Shown here: piece by piece, positions 8,127 through 16,542 of the stretch | Numbering within the stretch: position 1 is the first letter of the stretch | Layout of the letters: each line of letters opens with the position of its first letter | Assembly (NCBI RefSeq): GCF_051209875.1 | Contig: NZ_JBNTQY010000001.1 | Coordinates: 3,720,001 to 3,784,000, forward strand | DNA: 64,000 nucleotides | Direction: 5' to 3' | Source: Emticicia sp051209875 | GTDB lineage: Bacteria; Bacteroidota; Bacteroidia; Cytophagales; Spirosomataceae | The notes under the pieces: model-generated | Told to the model about the DNA's origin: nothing | Database searches by the model: none | The model's input: the letters and a program-made list of their open reading frames with translations, nothing else | Translations under genes and position numbers: made by a program

Positions 8127-9716
8127 ATGCAAAACAATAATCGTTCACATCTTTATACCCTCATGACCGTTTGGTTCTTTTGGAGTTTTGTGGCAGCATC
8201 AAACGGAATTTTAATTCCACTATTTAAAGAAAAATTCACACTAACCCAAACACAAGCTCAATTGGTTGATTTTGCTTTCTATGCAGCATATTTTATTGGT
8301 TCGGTGCTTTATTTGATTTTCTCTCGCATCATGGGAGGCGATATTCTCAATAAAATCGGTTATAAAAATGGTATTGTCATTGGTCTATTGATTTCAGCTC
8401 TTGGCACATTACTCTTCTATCCTGCTGCTGAGTTAAAATCTTATAATCTTTTATTATCAGGATTATTCATTGTTGGACTTGGGTTCTCCTTGCAACAAAC
8501 TGCTACTCAACCTTTTATGATTGCTCTTGGGCCACCAGAAACAGGTGCTCAACGTATCAATTTAGGTGGTGCTGTCAATAATCTTGGCGGTACAATCGGG
8601 CCAGCTTTGGTATCTTATGCCATTTTTGGTTCAATCTCAAAAGATGCCGCAGCAAATGCGTCTATTGAAGATGTAAAAGTACCATATTTAATCTTAGGTG
8701 CTTTATTTGCCTTGATGGCCTTGTTTTTCTGGCGTTCAAGTTTGCCTCGTATCAAGAATGATGAAGATGTGCAAGTTAGCAATATTGTCATTGGTTTACC
8801 AGTTACTTTCTTGGTCTTATGTGTTGGTGTAGCAGTTACTTTTTCTATTCAAACAGCCATTCTATTTACTTTTGCTTTAATGGTAGTTTTGATGTTTGGA
8901 TATTTAATTTACTCACTTGCAAGCAAAGCTGGTGAAATAAAAAATGCTGGTTCAGTATTAAGTTACCCACAAGCCGTTTTAGGAATGACTGGAATTTTTG
9001 TGTATGTAGGTGTAGAAGTAACCATTGGCTCAAATCTCGGAGAATATCTCAAACACACACAAAACTTGGATTCATCTCAAATCTCCAAATATGTATCTTT
9101 ATTTTGGGGCAGTATGATGATTGGTCGTTGGACAGCTTCGATTGGCAACTTTAATCCTTCACCCTCACTCAAAAAAATATTGATAGCAATTATTCCATTT
9201 GTTGCTTTTGCCATTGTTTTATTTGTCAATGCACTTTATAGTGGCGATGTAACAGATCTATTACCGTATGCTGCTTGTGTTTTAGTGATGATTTTGGCCT
9301 ATTTTGCCAGCAATGAAAAGCCAGTTCGCTTATTATTAATTTTTACTGCCTTAGGAGCAATCATGTCTATTATTGGCGTAATGACCACTGGTAAAGTTGC
9401 TTTATTCTCATTGATTTCTGGTGGATTATTTTGTTCGGTGCTTTGGCCAAGTATTTTCTCTTTAGGAACAGCAGGTCTCGGAAAATTCACCAATCAAGGA
9501 GCAGCATTTTTAATTATGATGATTTTAGGGGGTTCTATCATACCAGTTGTACAAGGCAGAATTGCTGATATTTTTGGTATTCAACAATCTTATCTATTAG
9601 CTGTGGCATGCTTTGCTTACCTATTTGTTTTTGGACTTGTAGTGCAAGCGGTTTTACGTAAACAAGGTATTGATTTCGATAAAGAAGTAGTTAAAGCCGG
9701 CGGGAAAGGACATTAA
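8127..9716 (+). CDS. MFS sugar permease, FucP/FHS-like
   Basis: A 529-residue, roughly 12-14 TM major facilitator. The region QQTATQPFMIALGPPETG followed by AQRINLGGAVNNLGGTIGP is the diagnostic helix-4/5 stretch of the fucose-galactose-glucose:H+ symporter (FHS) family related to FucP. The usual Asn-Pro in that stretch is Gln-Pro here. The protein is longer than FucP (about 440 residues), with an extended segment between the two halves. The probable role is proton-coupled sugar uptake at the inner membrane. The sugar cannot be read from the sequence. It is a single-gene unit with a terminator right after the stop. Confidence 0.88.
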   Translation: MQNNNRSHLYTLMTVWFFWSFVAASNGILIPLFKEKFTLTQTQAQLVDFAFYAAYFIGSVLYLIFSRIMGGDILNKIGYKNGIVIGLLISALGTLLFYPAAELKSYNLLLSGLFIVGLGFSLQQTATQPFMIALGPPETGAQRINLGGAVNNLGGTIGPALVSYAIFGSISKDAAANASIEDVKVPYLILGALFALMALFFWRSSLPRIKNDEDVQVSNIVIGLPVTFLVLCVGVAVTFSIQTAILFTFALMVVLMFGYLIYSLASKAGEIKNAGSVLSYPQAVLGMTGIFVYVGVEVTIGSNLGEYLKHTQNLDSSQISKYVSLFWGSMMIGRWTASIGNFNPSPSLKKILIAIIPFVAFAIVLFVNALYSGDVTDLLPYAACVLVMILAYFASNEKPVRLLLIFTALGAIMSIIGVMTTGKVALFSLISGGLFCSVLWPSIFSLGTAGLGKFTNQGAAFLIMMILGGSIIPVVQGRIADIFGIQQSYLLAVACFAYLFVFGLVVQAVLRKQGIDFDKEVVKAGGKGH

Positions 9717-9738
9717 TTTAAAAAAAGATTCATATTGA

Positions 9739-9762
9739 TAGGGATTCTTTTTTGAATCCCTA
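9739..9762 (+). terminator. Terminator after MFS gene
   Basis: A 9-bp stem TAGGGATTC / GAATCCCTA with a T6 loop, followed by a run of seven T. Confidence 0.82.
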
Positions 9763-9921
9763 TTTTTTTATCCTTACAAAAACAGGTATTTTTACGTATT
9801 TAGACCTCTTATTAAAAAATTATCTTTGTTATAAGATTCTAAAATATTATTTTTCTTCTCATAAGAATTCATACAAAGTGATTAGTCTAAACATTAGTTT
9901 ACCCAAATTCATGTACTGCAA

Positions 9922-10569
9922 ATGATAGATAAATTTTTAATATGGCTGCTTGATTATGTACAATACGTTCTGATATTTACAATTACAATAGCCCTTATTA
10001 GATTGAAATATTTGACAAATGAGTTAAAATATATTTGGTATTTCATTCTTTTAGGTACTTTTTTTGAGATTTTATCTCGAACATTACTTTATATGAAGGT
10101 TCGAAATACACTTCCTTTCCTACACCTCTATACTACCCTTGAATTTATTATTATAGGTCTTTTTTACCATCGATATTTTGGCAGTTTTTTTCCAAGAAAA
10201 CTACTTCCAATTGTCATTAGTATGTTTGTGGGTTTTGCCATTATTAATGCTTTTTTCATTCAAAAACTCAATAATTTTAATACTTATGCCAGTGGTTTAG
10301 AAGGCATTTTAGTGATTGGACTATCAATTTTATGCTTTTATAAAATGTTGATAGAGTTAGATACTCGAAGCCCCACAAAACAGCCTACGTTTTGGATAAA
10401 TTCAGGTTTTTTGTTTTACTTTGCGGGCAACATTTTTATCTTCATTTTAAGTAATTTTATTAAAGAAGATAATCACTTATTATCGCTCGCATGGGGCATG
10501 CACGCATTTTTGATGCTTATCTTACACATTTTTATAGGAGTCGGTTTATGGCAAAGTCATCGCCGTTAG
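9922..10569 (+). CDS. Multi-TM protein of kinase operon
   Basis: A 215-residue integral membrane protein with about seven predicted hydrophobic helices (near 14-29, 38-58, 66-82, 95-113, 122-143, 157-177, 190-210) and short loops. I recognise no family motif. Its last 22 nt overlap the start of the histidine kinase gene. The kinase itself has only one short membrane segment and no sensor domain. This protein could therefore supply membrane sensing to the kinase, which is an inference from gene order and overlap. Confidence 0.78.
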   Translation: MIDKFLIWLLDYVQYVLIFTITIALIRLKYLTNELKYIWYFILLGTFFEILSRTLLYMKVRNTLPFLHLYTTLEFIIIGLFYHRYFGSFFPRKLLPIVISMFVGFAIINAFFIQKLNNFNTYASGLEGILVIGLSILCFYKMLIELDTRSPTKQPTFWINSGFLFYFAGNIFIFILSNFIKEDNHLLSLAWGMHAFLMLILHIFIGVGLWQSHRR

Positions 10570-11339
10570 ATTTATACGTTTTATTGTATGGTGGTACAAT
10601 TGCCATGATTCTTTTAGCATCAGGGATTGTTAGTTTTGTAATGTTATACCAACGTCGAATCATAAAACAAGATTTAGCCTTTAAAGAAGCAGAAGCTCAA
10701 CACCAACAAAATCTTTATCATGGCACCCTTGAAGCCATCGAAAGTGAACGAAAACGATTAGCAAGAGACCTGCATGACGAAGTTGGTGCTTCGCTTTCAG
10801 CTATGAGGCTTTTGGTCGGACAAATGCAACATCAATCTTCTGATTTAGCATATATAGATGATATTAGCAATAAATGTAAATTACTGATAGATAGCACAAT
10901 AGATAACGTTCGTCGCATATCCAATGATTTATTACCTCATGGTTTGGAAGAATTTGGTCTTCCTTATGCTATTGAAGATTTATGCGAAAAGTTTGTAGAA
11001 ATTTCAAAAATTGATATTCATTTAAAAATTGATCAGATTGATTCTAACAATTCAAAAATTAATTTAATCATTTATCGACTCGTCCAGGAATTATTGAATA
11101 ATGCAATCAAGCACTCAGAAGCAACAGTTATTGCTTTATCTCTGAAAAATGAACAAAATGAATTAATCTTGAACTACTCTGATGATGGTATAGGCTTTAA
11201 TTTTGTAGATGCTTATGAAAAAAGAAGTTTAGGACTAAAAAATATTGAAACACGAACTAAAATGATTAATGGCACAACCAAGTTCAAAACAAAACCAAAT
11301 GAAGGCTTGAAATTAGAAGTGCGTATTCCATTAATTTGA
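10548..11339 (+). CDS. NarL-type sensor histidine kinase
   Basis: A 263-residue kinase of the HisKA_3/DesK-NarX type. It has one TM helix (about 9-34), a short coiled coil, the phospho-acceptor motif LARDLHDEVG (His76), an N box (QELLNNAIKHSEA), a G1 box (DDGIGF) and GLKNIETR at the end of the ATPase domain. I chose ATG 10548 over an upstream in-frame ATG (10491) because it has an AGGAG (10536-10540) seven bases before it, which is rare in this genome. This start removes a spurious extension inside the preceding gene and leaves a 22-nt overlap typical of coupled genes. It has no periplasmic sensor domain, so input probably comes from the upstream membrane protein or the cytoplasm. Confidence 0.92.
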   Translation: MAKSSPLDLYVLLYGGTIAMILLASGIVSFVMLYQRRIIKQDLAFKEAEAQHQQNLYHGTLEAIESERKRLARDLHDEVGASLSAMRLLVGQMQHQSSDLAYIDDISNKCKLLIDSTIDNVRRISNDLLPHGLEEFGLPYAIEDLCEKFVEISKIDIHLKIDQIDSNNSKINLIIYRLVQELLNNAIKHSEATVIALSLKNEQNELILNYSDDGIGFNFVDAYEKRSLGLKNIETRTKMINGTTKFKTKPNEGLKLEVRIPLI

Positions 11340-11346
11340 TTCTTTT

Positions 11347-12021
11347 ATGAAAACTATCAACGTAGCTATTGCCGACGACCAAGTTTTGTTCAGACGAGGA
11401 ATGGTTTCAATTGTGAATACCTTCAAAAACATACATATTTCGATTGAGGTCAATAATGGCAAAGAATTGCTTCAAGCCATTGAAATAGCAGAGATAAAAC
11501 CGGATGTCATTTTACTCGATTTATCAATGCCTGAGCTGAACGGCGTAGAAACAACAAAAATTCTTCACCAACAATACCCTGACATCAAAATCATTATACT
11601 TTCAGTCTATGGTGAAGATCGTTTTGTAACTCATTTGATGGAATTAGGTGTCAATGCTTATCTTTTTAAAAACGTTGAGCCAGTTGAAGTTGAAAAAGCA
11701 ATTTGGGCAGTAGTAGATAAAGATTTTTATTTCAATGAGGCATTTTTAGCTGCTATGAAAAACCGCCAAACTGGAAAAAAACCTCGACTTTTAATTCAAG
11801 ATGATATTCCCTCAACGCTTACACAGCGAGAATTGGATGTTTTAGATTTGATTTGTAAACAATTTACTGCTCAGGAAATTGCCGATAAATTATTTATCAG
11901 TGTTCGGACAGTAGATGGTCATCGGAATAATCTTCTCGAAAAAACGGGTATGAGAAACACCGCAGGTTTGGTAGTTTTTTCAATCAAAAACAATTTACTC
12001 GACCCAGCAACTTTACTTTAG
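11347..12021 (+). CDS. NarL/LuxR-type response regulator
   Basis: A 224-residue response regulator. The receiver domain (about 1-125) has the acidic pair D10-D11, phospho-acceptor D58 (VILLDLSMP) and a conserved Lys in YLFKN. The C-terminal LuxR helix-turn-helix (about 155-220) carries LTQRELDVLDLI and FISVRTVDGHRNNLLEKTG. It lies 7 bp after the kinase gene and is surely its partner. The target genes are not evident. Confidence 0.95.
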   Translation: MKTINVAIADDQVLFRRGMVSIVNTFKNIHISIEVNNGKELLQAIEIAEIKPDVILLDLSMPELNGVETTKILHQQYPDIKIIILSVYGEDRFVTHLMELGVNAYLFKNVEPVEVEKAIWAVVDKDFYFNEAFLAAMKNRQTGKKPRLLIQDDIPSTLTQRELDVLDLICKQFTAQEIADKLFISVRTVDGHRNNLLEKTGMRNTAGLVVFSIKNNLLDPATLL

Positions 12022-12036
12022 AAGAGCAAAATTAAA

Positions 12037-12459
12037 CTAATTTTGTCGTGTCGTTTCAAGCACCGTACCAATCACTTTGCGAAAAACTGAAAGTTCTTCA
12101 CTTGAAATATTACCAAAAAGTTTTTGTTCTAATGTATCAATGGCTGCATTGCAAAAACCTAATACTTCAATTCCGTTTTCGGTCAAACTTATACGTAAAA
12201 TTCTTTTATTTTCAGCATCAACATTTTTCACAACCATCTCTTTTTTTTGTAGCATCGTCACAGTTTCGTTCATTGATTGAGGTGTCATCTTAAACCTACG
12301 TGATAATTGAGCTGACGATAAGTCTTTTTGGTTATCATTGACAAAATTAAGTATGATATATTGTGCCAGCGTCACACCATATTCAGCCAAAGCTTTATTC
12401 ATTTGAAGTGTAATTTCTGTTTCTATTCTTTTTACCAAATAAACGGTTCTTGCGGGCAT
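12037..12459 (-). CDS. MarR-family transcriptional regulator
   Basis: A 140-residue winged-helix regulator. It has an N-terminal dimerisation helix, an HTH around residues 50-75 (LSSAQLSRRFKMTPQSMNET) and a wing with the VKNVDAENKRILRISLTENG pattern typical of MarR (D..D.R...L.LT..G). It is convergent with the response regulator, with a 15-bp gap. No gene next to it is an obvious target, so it may act elsewhere or on its own promoter. Confidence 0.9.
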   Translation of the reverse strand: MPARTVYLVKRIETEITLQMNKALAEYGVTLAQYIILNFVNDNQKDLSSAQLSRRFKMTPQSMNETVTMLQKKEMVVKNVDAENKRILRISLTENGIEVLGFCNAAIDTLEQKLFGNISSEELSVFRKVIGTVLETTRQN

Positions 12460-12580
12460 AATTCATTATTTTTTACAAAAATAGTAAAGAGTTACCATAC
12501 ACAACTCGCTTTTTATCTCAATTTTCAATTTTACTATTAATTTATAATTTTTGTAAAATATGAAGCCTATGTTAAATAGC

Positions 12581-12934
12581 TCAGGGCACAGCAATCGTTA
12601 CTTTTGAACGTTCACAAACACCTCCAATGGGAGGATTAAATTTTGAAACACTTACCGTAACAGCCTGAATATCAGGAAATTGAAACTTTACAACTTCAAT
12701 AATTTTATAAGCGATATGTTCCAATAGTCGATGTTTTTCTTTCATTACATCAGCAATGATTTTATAAACTACCTCGTAATTTATTGTCAATTTTAATTTG
12801 TCTTCTTGAGCTGCACGGCTCAAATCCGCCGTGATGGCTATATCAATCGAATATTTATTGCCGATTTTTTGTTCTTCGTCATAATAGCCATGATAGGCAA
12901 AAAATTCAACTCCTTCCAATGAAACTATTCCCAT
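12581..12934 (-). CDS. folB: Dihydroneopterin aldolase
   Basis: A 117-residue FolB. It converts 7,8-dihydroneopterin to 6-hydroxymethyl-7,8-dihydropterin and glycolaldehyde in folate synthesis. Family marks are present: GVEFFAYHGYYDEEQKIGN at the N-terminus with the pterin-binding Glu, Tyr in TINYEVVY, HRLLEHIA, and the C-terminal SKFNPPIGG loop with the catalytic Lys. The length is standard. It lies downstream of divIVA on the same strand but behind a terminator, so it is probably transcribed separately. Confidence 0.95.
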   Translation of the reverse strand: MGIVSLEGVEFFAYHGYYDEEQKIGNKYSIDIAITADLSRAAQEDKLKLTINYEVVYKIIADVMKEKHRLLEHIAYKIIEVVKFQFPDIQAVTVSVSKFNPPIGGVCERSKVTIAVP

Positions 12935-12960
12935 AAAATTACTGATAAATGATGAATGAT

Positions 12961-13000
12961 AAAGAAAAAAGGTTCAAGTAAAACCTGAACCTTTTTCTTT
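12961..13000 (-). terminator. Terminator after the divIVA-like gene
   Basis: An inverted repeat AAAGAAAAAAGGTTCA / TGAACCTTTTTCTTT (near-perfect) with a loop of about 9 nt. It lies just past the stop of the DivIVA gene in the direction of transcription. Confidence 0.7.
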
Positions 13001-13008
13001 GTACTATA

Positions 13009-14544
13009 TTAAATATTATCAAAAAACGAGCCACCACTACTTTCGTTAGGCTTTCCAATCACATCATTGACAGTTGGCAACGGTGAATTATCTTTTACTG
13101 TTGAGTCACTTTTTTCAACCATAGCTTTACGAATGGCTGCTTTTACCTTGTTGACTTTCTCTAACATTTCTTCTGTAATCGAATCAAGGTTGTTTTCTAC
13201 TGGCGACTGCACCACAGCAGTTGCTGGTGATATTTCTTCACTCACCTGCTTTTCTAAAGGAATAATTGCTTCTATCGTTTCCTCTACTTTTGTTACGGTA
13301 TCTTCTACAACTACTTCGATAACTGGCTCTTCTCTTTCCTCTTTTTGTTCATCTACCAACTCTGGCTCCTTTCCTCTTATCAAAAAGCCCTTCAATGCCT
13401 CTAAGTCGTCCCAACGCCCTTCGGCAGCAAGTTTGGCTTGTTGAGTCCAAGTACTTGGATCGTGTCTTGCATATTGAGGGCCAGCAGCTTCTAAAATTTC
13501 TTCAATTTTATAAACTGGGGTTATTGCTAAATCACGGAAAGTAAAGATGCCTGCATCATAAAGCAACATAGAAATTTTAGGGCCAATCCCTTCAATTATA
13601 TCTAATTCATCTGTTTTTGGCACATTAGATTTAACTGGTTCTGATTCCACTTCAAGTTCGCTTATTTCCTCAAAATTATTAGCTGCAGAAGTAATCACTT
13701 CTTCGTCCAAAGAGAATTCTTGCTCCTCAGCAACAGGCGTTTCTATTTCAAGCTCTTCAATTATTGGTTCATCAGCTTCTACAGCTATCTCATTTATCTC
13801 TTCCAATAATGTTTCATCAGCAGTATTTTCAGCAGCTATTTCTTCTGTATCAATATCATCATATTCTTCAATATCATCCGACTCGATATTTGAAATTTCA
13901 GTTTCAAACTCTTCAACGGGCGTTGTACTTGTTAATGTTTCAATTGGCTCTTCAACGATTTCAGGTTTATCGGTATCGGTCAACATCGAAGTTGCTTCTT
14001 TAAATTTAGCATCAACACCTTCTTTGTCAAATTTCTCTTCAAAACGCTGTACATGCTCAAGTGTTGCATTAGAAAGACTACGCATTTGCACAAGCAAATT
14101 GGTTTTATAATGATCCATTGCACGAAAATCTCGTTCCAATACCTTCACATCACCTAAAACCTCTTCTTTAATATATTTTGCTCTGCTTTCAGCCTGGCGA
14201 ATGATCTCGGCTGCTTTATGCTGAGCATCAATTAATGTTTTTTCTCCCAGTATTTTTGCTTCTTGAACATGCTTATCAGCCTGTTGGCTTGCTTGTTCGG
14301 TAATCATTGTACTCGTATCCTCGGCCGTTTTCAATGTCTTGAAAAGCGTCATTTCAATTTCACGCAACTTATTTGCTTCCTTTTCAGCAATTTCCAGTTG
14401 CATCCGAAGCATCTTGCTTTCATTAAGTACACGCTCCCATTCTTGTGAAAGATTAGCTAAAAAACTATCAACTTCTTCAATATTATATCCTCTGAAAGTT
14501 TTTTCAAATTCATGTTGGCGTATTTCGAGGGGTGTAATTTTCAT
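13009..14544 (-). CDS. DivIVA-domain protein with C-terminal HhH domain
   Basis: A 511-residue protein. The N-terminal DivIVA domain (about 1-60: MKITPLEIRQHEFEKTFRGY then NIEEVDSFL) is followed by a long coiled coil to about 200. Next is a very acidic Glu-rich linker (about 200-310) and a helix-hairpin-helix domain (about 310-395: DIIEGIGPKISMLLYDAGI, HDPSTW, AEGRWDDL), then another acidic stretch and a short C-terminal tail. DivIVA proteins recognise membrane curvature and organise poles or septa. The HhH domain is of the DUF4332/L21-like type and usually implies nucleic-acid or protein contact. ATG at 14544 is preferred over an in-frame TTG three codons upstream because it gives the classical MKITPLEI start. 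Confidence 0.88.
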   Translation of the reverse strand: MKITPLEIRQHEFEKTFRGYNIEEVDSFLANLSQEWERVLNESKMLRMQLEIAEKEANKLREIEMTLFKTLKTAEDTSTMITEQASQQADKHVQEAKILGEKTLIDAQHKAAEIIRQAESRAKYIKEEVLGDVKVLERDFRAMDHYKTNLLVQMRSLSNATLEHVQRFEEKFDKEGVDAKFKEATSMLTDTDKPEIVEEPIETLTSTTPVEEFETEISNIESDDIEEYDDIDTEEIAAENTADETLLEEINEIAVEADEPIIEELEIETPVAEEQEFSLDEEVITSAANNFEEISELEVESEPVKSNVPKTDELDIIEGIGPKISMLLYDAGIFTFRDLAITPVYKIEEILEAAGPQYARHDPSTWTQQAKLAAEGRWDDLEALKGFLIRGKEPELVDEQKEEREEPVIEVVVEDTVTKVEETIEAIIPLEKQVSEEISPATAVVQSPVENNLDSITEEMLEKVNKVKAAIRKAMVEKSDSTVKDNSPLPTVNDVIGKPNESSGGSFFDNI

Positions 14545-14898
14545 TTTAAACAATTGTTTTAGGAAGTTAGCAAAACTGGATTTCGTTTAGAGATTTGAAA
14601 AACACATATTTTTCAATCAATTTTCGATGATACTCGTATTATGTTATATATGTTTTGATTTAATTTTTTAAAGATTTTTTTGTAAGCTTTCAAGAAAAAT
14701 AATTTGAAATGATATTTGTCTAACGATATTTTTCGAACAAATAATCTATTTTTTTTCTTTTATTAAAAAAATGCAACTTTCACATTCAGTAATTGTAATA
14801 TTCTAATACTCTCTAAGCAATCATATTGCCAAATTTCAAAAATATTATTTTAATTAGCAAAAATAAGAAAAAAAGGAGGTTTAATGCTTACACTTAGA
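14545..14898. other. Intergenic region upstream of divIVA-like gene
   Basis: A 354-bp very AT-rich stretch between two minus-strand genes. It must hold the divIVA promoter, but no convincing TTTG/TAnnTTTG pair was found. I see no ORF or RNA structure that I would call. Confidence 0.5.
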
Positions 14899-15810
14899 CT
14901 ATTTTTCTTCGTATAGCTTCCATATTGAAATCGTTCTATCATCGCTTCCTGACACAATTTGGTCATCAAAATCTGTCCAAAGCAACTTATTTACAGATGT
15001 TCCATGTCCAGCGTGTCTGGCTCGATCAATCACTTTTAATAGTTTGAATGTTTCTGCATCCCAAATCTTTACTGACTTATCCATACTGCACGTTGCAAAC
15101 AGCCTATTATCAGGGCGATATGCAATGTGATTAATAGCAAAAGTATGGGCTACAATTTCCTTTTCCAAAGCATAATTTTGTTCAATATTCCATATTTTCA
15201 AGCGAGCGTCACGGCTTCCCGAAAGCAAAAATCTAAAATCAGGAGCGTATTTTAAAGCAAAAACCGAATTGCTGTGTGCTGCAATTACTTGCTTCAATTC
15301 AAGCGTTAGTAAGTCAAATATTTTAATTGTATTATCACTAAATCCCGCCGCCAATTCTCGATCAACTGGATTAATCGCCAAACAGCGTACACTCATTTCT
15401 GATGCTTTGATGTGTTTACGAAAAACAAAACTTTCTACATCAATCACAGAAATTACACCATCTCCGCCTGCTACAAAAGCTTGGTTTTGGTAAATCTGAA
15501 TATCAAAATAATTGGTTGGAGCTAATTTTAACGAACGAAGTTCTTGTTTGGTTTCAATATCGATTACATGAATTCCTTCAAAATTTTCGGCAATCCATAA
15601 ATGATTTATATGAGGTAAATATGCCAATGCGTACACAGAATGTGCAATTTTTGCTATCAATTCGCCCACATCAGGTTTTTGAAGATTCCATCTAACCACA
15701 AATCCATCACCTGCAGCCGAAAAAAAACGGTGCTTTTCACCCGATTTTTCTAAAGCATAAACACAATCTCTGTGTCCTGTAAACGAATCAATTTTCTCGA
15801 CTTTAATCAT
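14899..15810 (-). CDS. WD40-repeat protein
   Basis: A 303-residue cytoplasmic protein (no signal peptide) made of about six to seven WD40 units forming a beta-propeller. Clear repeats end in FSDNTIKIFDL, SGSRDARLKIWNI, CSMDKSVKIWDA and SGSDDRTISIWKL. These scaffolds usually mediate protein-protein contacts. No enzyme domain is attached and the partner is unknown. It is divergent from the cupin gene. Confidence 0.93.
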   Translation of the reverse strand: MIKVEKIDSFTGHRDCVYALEKSGEKHRFFSAAGDGFVVRWNLQKPDVGELIAKIAHSVYALAYLPHINHLWIAENFEGIHVIDIETKQELRSLKLAPTNYFDIQIYQNQAFVAGGDGVISVIDVESFVFRKHIKASEMSVRCLAINPVDRELAAGFSDNTIKIFDLLTLELKQVIAAHSNSVFALKYAPDFRFLLSGSRDARLKIWNIEQNYALEKEIVAHTFAINHIAYRPDNRLFATCSMDKSVKIWDAETFKLLKVIDRARHAGHGTSVNKLLWTDFDDQIVSGSDDRTISIWKLYEEK

Positions 15811-15929
15811 ATTAATTTAGCAAAATTCATAAAATTGTGTTTCAAGTATAAAAGATTTGCCAATCGCAATTTAAAATACTATTTTTGTTCACAAATGTAA
15901 TTCATTAAACTTTCATACGCATATAATCC

Positions 15930-16439
15930 ATGAAATTTTCAGCCGAAACTGCAAAAGAAGTCGTATTTAGCCAAGTAGAAAAAGTTATTACTGATTTAGG
16001 ATTTAACATCGACAAACAAGACCAAAGCCGCCCCTGGGGAGGTTTTTTTGTATTAGATGAGTCGCAAGCTCCTAAATTTATCGAAACTTATTTCCCGCAT
16101 TTATCAGTCAATGATTTTGGTATTGGCCGAAAATTAAGCCCAAAAATATTGGTTGTTGCTCCCAACAAACGTTTATCTTGGCAATATCATTTCCGACGTG
16201 CTGAGATTTGGAAAGTAGTTGGCGGAGTTGCTGGCGTTGTGACGAGCGAAACCGATGAGGAAAATGAATTACAAACATTGCCTTTGGGAACGATTATTAA
16301 CTTAAAACAAGGCGAAAGACATCGTTTGATTGGTTTAGGTGAATGGGGAATTATTGCAGAAATCTGGCAACACACCGACCCACAAAACCCTTCAGATGAA
16401 GACGATATTGTACGTGTACAAGATGATTTTGGAAGATAA
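15930..16439 (+). CDS. Cupin, mannose-6-phosphate isomerase-like
   Basis: A 169-residue cupin resembling the C-terminal domain of type-II mannose-6-phosphate isomerase/ManC. RPWGGFFVL is the start of the fold. SWQYHFRRAEIWKVV and GERHRLIGLGEWGIIAEIW carry the cupin metal-binding His and Glu residues. The length suits a stand-alone cupin. A sugar-phosphate isomerase role is plausible but not proved by sequence. It is convergent with the MetE-like gene. Confidence 0.75.
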   Translation: MKFSAETAKEVVFSQVEKVITDLGFNIDKQDQSRPWGGFFVLDESQAPKFIETYFPHLSVNDFGIGRKLSPKILVVAPNKRLSWQYHFRRAEIWKVVGGVAGVVTSETDEENELQTLPLGTIINLKQGERHRLIGLGEWGIIAEIWQHTDPQNPSDEDDIVRVQDDFGR

Positions 16440-16447
16440 TTTTTGTG

Positions 16448-16533
16448 AATTGTGAATGATAAATGGTTAATTACACACCCTTTAAAGTATCTTTATTAGA
16501 GCGTCATTAATGCCAAATTTATCATTCACAATT
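16448..16533. repeat. 17-bp inverted repeat between convergent genes
   Basis: AATTGTGAATGATAAAT (16448-16464) and its exact reverse complement (16517-16533) are separated by 52 nt. A further partial direct copy (TAATCATTTATCATTC) follows. It could form a long hairpin acting as a two-way terminator, or be a small dispersed intergenic repeat. Confidence 0.5.
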
Positions 16534-16542
16534 AATCATTTA

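Noticed and set aside
10491..10547. Upstream start for the histidine kinase
   Set aside because: It lies deep in the preceding membrane-protein gene and adds non-homologous residues. ATG 10548 has an AGGAG at the right distance.
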